From Epinephelus fuscoguttatus (lineage: Eukaryota; Chordata; Actinopteri; Perciformes; Serranidae), in the NCBI RefSeq assembly GCF_011397635.1, contig NC_064755.1:38980059-39044058 (forward strand): DNA of 64,000 bases. The letters are read 5' to 3'. This document shows, piece after piece, positions 57,972 through 64,000 of the stretch (positions within the stretch are counted from its first letter, which is position 1; the number at the start of each line of letters is the position of its first letter). The position numbers and the translations under genes were made by a program. The notes beneath the pieces were generated by a model. That model did no database searches and was not told the DNA's origin. It saw nothing but the letters and a program-made list of their open reading frames with translations.

Positions 57972-60900
57972 TTAGTTTGGCTTCTTGTCCCCTGGAGAAA
58001 CAAAGGGAAACATAGGTGGTTAATCCACACCAGTGATCCATCGATCAATACAAACCACTACTCCTATTGACTCATGAGTCCCTCCAGAATCTCCCCAAGG
58101 CTGTTTTATTATTATGATTATGATTATTATTGTTGTTTATTTTCATTATTGCCATTCATTTTTGGAAGTTTGATGAGAGTGATACATCAACTGCCTTAGA
58201 AGACGATTTCAAGTCCTCTCACCAAAATCACAAAGAAGGAGACCAGAGCTCGATGTTTATGTGACTTTAGGTAATAAAAGCCTTTCTGAATGAGATTGTT
58301 TTTATGCAGGAAATTTGGAATTTATATTTTCTGAGCTGTTTGCTGTTTTTTACAGGGAAAGATTTTAAATAACTAAAAATTCTTCCAAAAACTTGAAATC
58401 GTTTGTTTGAATTTGTGTCAATTATTATAATCACAATTTTGCCAGTTCCTAGAGGGCCTGAACTGTACATTAATCATCTGTCATCTTATTATTATATTAT
58501 ATGTATTATTAAATTGGGATTTGTCATGCTGTTTTGGAACAAAACTTTTTTCCCCTTCAGTGTTGATGTTGTTGAGCTGTATGATGACATCAGGGGGCGT
58601 ACTGTCCCTTTAAACCACAAACATGCTGATTAAATCACTTGAAAAACTGAATTTGAGAGCAGAAAAATAAATTAAATAATTACAATTGTTTTAAATTGTG
58701 CCTTTTATTTTTAAGCCTCTGCGTGTGATAAAGAATAACCATTGCTTCACCCAGCTTGGTCTTGGCAAGGTGCTGCAAACATCAACAAGTCCGAACTGGT
58801 AGAAAAAGATTTCTGCACACTTACATCTATACAAGTATGCAGTCTCAGTCTGAGAGTCTGAGAGTCTGAGTTACTTTTACCAGCCTGTCCATTGTTGCCA
58901 AACACTGCATAGGAGTTAGTGTGCAGAAATCTTTTCCTACAAAAGGTTCTGTAAGTAACTTTTTACATGTATAAATCTTTTTTTATTGCTAACGGGTTAC
59001 AGGTTGTAACTGAAAACTGAGACCTTACAGACTTTCTGGGCTGCCTGCCCGACTGATTTCTGTGTGATGGACTCGGGACGAGTGACGTTAAGTTACATAC
59101 ATAACCTTTAACTTTTAAACATTAATAATAATAAAATCCAGATTCTGTTTTAAAAATAATAACATTTGAAATTACAGAGTGAAACTGCTCATTGCCTTCA
59201 AATTGTCCTTAAAATGTCATTTTTGAGTTACTATAATAATAATTGAGTTTATTTGAATTCATCTGATATGACTGTAACCAATAACCAACGCCTGGCTAAG
59301 GTGAACTGTCAGCTCTCACCTCTGGGCCTCTTCACTTTGGGGGAGCAGGGTTTGGACACCTTGACGGTGGTTTGACACTCGGCGTTAAACAGCGCTCGCT
59401 TCAGAGTTCCTGACCGGCTCTTGGTGTTGGTGTCAGCGTCACAGGCTCCCCATGGGCCGAACTTATACTTACAGTCACCTGAAGGAAAAAGAAAAGATAT
59501 ACTCAAAATGCAGTTTTCCCACACACATGCACAATCAGGACCTATACATGCAGTAAATGGAGGGATGCCAGGGTGAGGGGGCTGCCTGTGGACAGGCACT
59601 CTGAGCAGTTGGGGATTTGGTGCATTGATCAAGGTTTGGAAGGGGAAGTGAACCAGCAATCCTCCAGTTCCCAACCCAAATGCCTTTGGACTGTGCTACT
59701 GCCCCCGACAGTTAGAAGACATGCACAGCGTACACAGTACAAATGAGTTTTATTTTCTCTCTCCATGACTCCTTTGAGCTTCCGTAGATTCAAGTTGACT
59801 GAATAGCTCTGAGACAATTAACAGTATGTTCACATGCTGCTCTCTGGACCCTCAAAACCCAGCGGACATAAGCAGCGTGCATTCATCAGGGGTGGAGGAC
59901 GTATTCAGATCATTCATTCATTCATTTTCCGTAAGGCTGGAGCCTATCCCAGCTGACACTGGGTGAGAGGCGGGGTTCACCCTGGACAGGTCACCAGACT
60001 ATCACAGGGCTGACACATAGAGACAGACAACCATTCACATTCACATTCACACCTACGGACAATTTAGAGTCACCAGTTAACCTGCATGTCTTTGGACTGT
60101 GGGAGGAAGCTGGAGCACCTGGAGGAAACTGAGGGGCTCCCCCACCCTGGGTTCAAACTAGGAGCCCTCTTGCAGTGAGGTGACAATGCTACCCACTGCT
60201 CCCCCGTGATGACCGTTGTCAGATCCTTTACTGCAGTATTACTAATACCACACAGTAAAAATATTCTATGGCAGTTTAAGTCCTGCACTGAAAATGTTCC
60301 TTCAGTAAAAGTATATAAGTATGAATGAACTATTAACTAACGATTAATTTCATCATAAACTGACTGTTTGGTTTGTAAAAATACTAAAGATACTGAGAAC
60401 ACAACATGCAAATTGTTGAACTGTTCACACAACTGATACTGAGACAACTCTATCTCCATGAGTGTGTATTAAGTGTGTATAAGGTGTCTGAGTCTTACTG
60501 ATGTCCTTCTTCCAGTTGCAGGGGATCTTGCAGTGGATCTTGTCGGTGCGATCTTTGCAGGTGGCCTCTCTCAGACCTTCTCCACAGTCCCCATGTTCTG
60601 GGACACACTTCCCGAACTGAGTCTCTGCGGTGGAGCACTCTGAAGCAGGCCGGGATTTATCATGTTTACCACCTGGAGGAGCAAAACACAACTTAGGACT
60701 CTGCACAGGGAAGCTCAGATATCACAGTGAAGGGACACAAAGGTAAACTGGTCTCTGAGTGGAGGGAGGGGGATTTTAATGTTGAAGTTTCTTCGTATGA
60801 AATCTAATCATTAACATGTATTAGCTCCTGTTTGCAGTGTAGAAGGAAACTTAAAAACATGATGATCCTCAGGCAAGTTCTGCAGCCTCTTTTTTTCTGA

Positions 60901-61640
60901 TTTCTAAGTGGATTTATGGATGTTTATTCTGGATGGACATCAGAGATTAAGATATCCTCAGGAAGTGGAAGTCTGACTGACTGTGGAAATATGTGTTTCA
61001 TGTCTGTGTCTCCAGATTTGACTGAGTTATGAAGAAGAAGAAAAAGAGTGTGACAGAAATTACAGTGATCAAGAGTTTTAACACACCCACAAAAAAACAA
61101 CCAACCAAGAACAAGATAAATCTAATAAAAGTTAAAAAGTCTGCATTCGTAGTAATCACACCAACAGTTGGATGAGATCTTGACATTGTGTGTGTTGGGG
61201 TCAAAGAAACAGAACACCTGCAGAGATTGAAACATGAACTCAAGTCTGAGGACCGAACCAACCGGTAAGACCAGATGAGACACGTGTGAGACCCCCCGTT
61301 TATAATGCTCACTGAGGTTCTCATAAGGAAGTCACTCATTTTATCACAACAGGAAAAACCTTAATGTTTCTGTAGCTGAGTGCTACACGCTGTGCCAGGA
61401 AATGCATTCTGGGACCATGAAGTTTCAACAGAAGTAGACAGACAGGATTAAGAAATGTAGTTTCATCTGGAATAAGCAATTAAAACTTGTCATCACAACA
61501 ACACTACTGCCGTACGTTGATCTACAGATCTGCTGTTATTTAAATGTCTGACCTTTGTGATTTTTGGCTCTTCTGTTGGCCTCGGCGTTGAGCGTCAGCG
61601 CCACAAGCAGCAGCAGCGTCACTGAGAACAAACTTCGCAT
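57972..61640 (-). CDS. mdk: Midkine, secreted heparin-binding growth factor (4 coding exons)
   Basis: Coding exons in transcript order: 61640-61553, 60672-60499, 59478-59320, 57991-57972. All junctions are GT-AG and in phase; 441 nt give 146 residues (human 143). Midkine is a secreted cytokine that binds heparan and chondroitin sulfate and acts in neural development and repair. Residues 1-19 form a signal peptide (MRSLFSVTLLLLVALTLNA). A basic N-tail (NRRAKNHKGGKHDKSR) follows. The N-domain has six cysteines (SEC to CNWKKD) and the C-domain four (DCKYKFGPWGACD, TLKRALFNAECQ, KPCSP), the ten expected. The tail VKRPRGDKKPN is shorter than the mammalian one. An acceptor one base before the ATG requires an upstream leader exon, which I could not place. 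Confidence 0.95.
58745..58942. repeat. Dispersed repeat with inverted 23-bp arms
   Basis: Arms 'gtagaaaaagatttctgcac' (from about 58799) and its near-complement 'gtgcagaaatcttttcctac' (to about 58940) face each other. The left half matches 1366-1470. It lies in the last mdk intron. Confidence 0.65.
58950..59112. mobile_element. Short TIR element related to 42.2-42.8 kb
   Basis: The ends 'aaaaggttctgtaagtaact' and 'agttacatacataaccttta' are inverted and resemble the ends of the 650-bp element. There is no coding capacity. It lies in the last mdk intron. Confidence 0.6.
59507..59710. mobile_element. SINE-like repeat in mdk intron
   Basis: The phrases 'atgccagggtgagggggctg', 'ctctgagcagttggggattt', 'cctccagttcccaaccc' and 'ggactgtgctactgcccc' form a dispersed fish repeat recognised from memory. 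The class is uncertain. Confidence 0.5.
59926..60212. mobile_element. Retroposon-derived repeat in mdk intron
   Basis: The phrases 'ggagcctatcccagctgaca', 'ggttcaccctggacaggtca', 'caatttagagtcaccagtta' and 'tgtctttggactgtgggagg' are a very common fish repeat, probably a LINE-derived 3' region. A diverged copy of the 4.37-kb family follows at 60225-60335. Confidence 0.65.
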
Positions 61641-61903
61641 CCTGCAGAGACAATAAAATAAAGAGACCGTCATTAAACATCCACAATTAAAGCACAACCA
61701 ATTAGAAAGATATAAACACATTGCAGACATGATGCAACATTCAACCAGGAGCATCATGGTGGAGCAAAGCGCTCAGGGTCCAACATGTCGGGGATGTTTT
61801 TAACTGCATTTTTTGAATAATTATCATTATTGAATAAAATTATTACCGTCTGAGTGATAGTTTGACGGGATATTTTTATTAAATCGAAAGAAAAAAAATG
61901 CTG

Positions 61904-62232
61904 TAAAACACCACAGAGACACAGACAACTGCAAAGAGACGCAAAACTACTACGAGAGATGCAAAACAACTGCAAAGGGACACAAAACTACAAAGAGACA
62001 CAAAACAACTAGCAAAACAACTACAAAGAGACACAAAACTACTGCAAAGAGACACAAGACCACTGCAAAGAGACACAAAACTACTGCAGAGATGCAAAAC
62101 TACTGCAAAGAGACACAAAACTACTGCAGAGATGCAAAACTACTGCAAAGAGACACAAAACTACTGCAAAGAGACGCAAAAGTACTGCAGAGATGCAAAA
62201 ACAACTGAGAATAGATATAAAACAACTGCACG
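61904..62232. repeat. Tandem repeat of about 18 bp (CAAAGAGACACAAAACTA)
   Basis: Roughly 18 imperfect units with ACTACTGCAAAGAGACAC and GAGATGCAAAACTACTGC variants lie about 260 bases upstream of the mdk start exon, probably in the mdk leader intron. The Cys/Ser/Leu-rich minus-strand frame here is a repeat artefact. Confidence 0.9.
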
Positions 62233-62720
62233 GGATGCAACACAACTACACAGAGACTGAAGATAAAAGAGGTGTCTCTTTCAGTCTGGGGGTCCTGCTC
62301 CTATGTGGGGGTGGTGTTGGTGGGGTTGGTAGTACATATCTGTGCCCAGGGGCCCGTCTGTTTGTTAATCCGTCCATGACAGATATTCATGCTACACCGC
62401 TGCGTTGAACCCTTCGACCTGAGTGAGAAGGAGTTTCGAATCAGGAGATATTTGCGTGAATTCACAAATAAAGTTTATTTTTTAAGCTGATCTTGTTTTA
62501 CAGCTGACACGATCTGGATGTTTAACTGCAGCGTGATCCGGCCCGGCCTGGTCTGCTCGGGCCAGATGGTCCAAATTTAGTCCAAATCAAATCTGCTCCC
62601 TTTTCAGCTCGGCCCCCCAAATCTCAGAACGCTTAAGCCAAATAATCTGACTATTGTAGTGCGAGCAGCAGCAGGATTATAAAAGTAGGCTAATGTATTC
62701 TGATATTGTTCCTGTTCTCA

Positions 62721-62721
<1 letters not shown>

Positions 62722-62776
<55 letters not shown>
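62722..62776. repeat. (CA)n microsatellite
   Basis: About 27 uninterrupted CA units. Frames reading threonine/histidine or cysteine/valine across it are artefacts. Confidence 0.97.
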
Positions 62777-62781
<5 letters not shown>

Positions 62782-64000
62782 TATCATTCTGCACATATTT
62801 TCATTTATTTCTCTCATCATGATTAAAGCGTTCCTCCAGTGTTTGATGACAGCGACAGCATCCATCAGCTCAGAGGAGAAACATAGCGCGGGGCTCTCAG
62901 CTCTACTTGGAAAAAGAGAGTCAATTACCCATAAAGCACCTCTCTCCCTCTCTGTTGTTATTGTGCTGAGAAATGACAGACTCCTCTTTCAGGCCTCCAT
63001 TAAAGCAATGGTCCTCTTTCACATGTCAGCTGGCAGAGCAAATCCTGCTCTTCTCGCTCCTCCTGCGGCCTTTTATGAGGAGAGAACCGGCTCTCAGCAG
63101 GCCTCCAGTCTGTCCTCCATCAATGAAGAAGAGGAGGAGGAGGAGAAGGAGGGACGGAGCCGTGGGGGGGGGGGGGCAAGCAGCGTCTGAAAGAGCCCTT
63201 TAGATTTCCCCTCAAAAGAATACTGATTCATTGGCCCAAAACAAAGCCTCTTCTAGCCTGGTTTCATTTCTCTAAAGCCCAACACAGATTCCACGCCACG
63301 TCTTAGGAGCTGTGACCCCCCCACCAAATTCCCCCCCCGCCCTGAATAGAAACTTATTTGCATAAGAAAACAATGAAATCTTAGCATGAAGAAAAGGAGT
63401 GGGATGCTCCCTTTGGTTCAAAACTAGGAACAACATTTAGAGGAACTTCCTCCTGAATCTCAGGGTTCACTCTCACATCCGGAGGCGAACATGAAACACA
63501 GTTAAACATGTAAGGAGTTTGTTTTCAGAGCTCCGCGTTCAGAGGACTGAGGCTCTAAAAGAAAACCTGACATCCGATTGCTGTGACGAGGAAATGAGGA
63601 AATGAGGAAACAAGGAAGTGGACGCGTTTAACAGCACAAACGTGAATCCTAACGTCTCCTCCAATCAAAGCTATCTTAGAAGTGTCATTCAGAGATTTAG
63701 ATTTTTCTCCCAAACTCTTTTCAGCTGATAGAAAATAAACTTTTAGAGAATAAGGTGCTGCTTCGATTAAAATAAAATAAAAATCTAAAGTTATAAATGC
63801 ATCAAAGAACTTCAGCTGATTATAATAGAACTGAACAACAACAACATGAAGAACACGTAAACTGAGCCAGAGGCATAAACATCTGCACACCTGACACCTT
63901 CAGTTCCTCTTTGAGAGGATGTGGAAAATCACATCCTCCAAAATGATTTGATTAGAATGCTGAATATTGAATTAATATTTCACACATAAACTCATTTCTT
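62777..64000. other. Right end, no assigned gene
   Basis: The mdk promoter and leader exon may lie here but cannot be placed. I see a GAGGAG-rich stretch (63126-63150), an 11-G run near 63164-63175 and otherwise ordinary AT-rich DNA. A plus-strand frame at 62693-63190 begins in the CA repeat and shows no domain. Confidence 0.5.

Noticed and set aside
61879-62118. Ser/Leu/Cys-rich minus-strand frame
   Set aside because: It is produced by the CAAAGAGACACAAAACTA tandem repeat.
62693-63190. 165-residue plus-strand frame
   Set aside because: It begins in the CA repeat, ends in Glu/Gly low complexity, and has no recognisable domain.

Overview
The window is vertebrate nuclear DNA from a teleost fish. 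Compact coding exons with GT-AG introns sit among fish-type interspersed repeats: hAT and Harbinger remnants, a 3'-truncated LINE, AATAAA-tailed retroposon ends, long (GT)n tracts and two large minisatellites. Protein similarity was judged by eye; no database was searched. Fish often carry a/b paralogs of these genes, and I cannot tell which copy this is.

Layout, left to right. (1) 270-401 is the last coding exon of nox5 (+), followed by its 3'UTR. (2) 676-3100 is repeat-rich intergenic DNA. (3) 3.2-39 kb holds ambra1 (+). It has a probable non-coding first exon near 3.2 kb, a 10 kb first intron full of transposon remnants, and 18 coding exons (13704-37527) whose splice phases all agree, giving a 1387-residue protein. 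(4) 39-45.5 kb is intergenic, with a triplicated 375-bp repeat, a TIR element and a G-rich tract. (5) 45.5-49.7 kb holds chrm4 (+), a muscarinic receptor with one coding exon at 47353-48660. (6) 49.7-57.2 kb is a 38-bp minisatellite with about 160 homogeneous units and degenerate edges. (7) 57.4-61.6 kb holds mdk (-), with four coding exons and 146 residues. (8) 61.9-64 kb is tandem and simple repeat, then unassigned DNA.

The order ambra1-chrm4-mdk matches the neighbour order MDK-CHRM4-AMBRA1 on human chromosome 11p11.2, which supports the assignments. The genes do unrelated jobs: autophagy and ubiquitin-ligase adaptor (ambra1), acetylcholine receptor (chrm4), secreted heparin-binding growth factor (mdk) and superoxide-producing oxidase (nox5).

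The most unusual structure is in ambra1. The 1.5-kb minisatellite at 24.4-25.9 kb appears to be an amplified exon-intron junction: each unit repeats the conserved 3' end of the preceding exon together with its splice donor, leaving about 40 decoy donors behind the real one. Downstream, a frame-neutral exon that replaces the human LC3-interacting segment has (GT)30 where its polypyrimidine tract should be.
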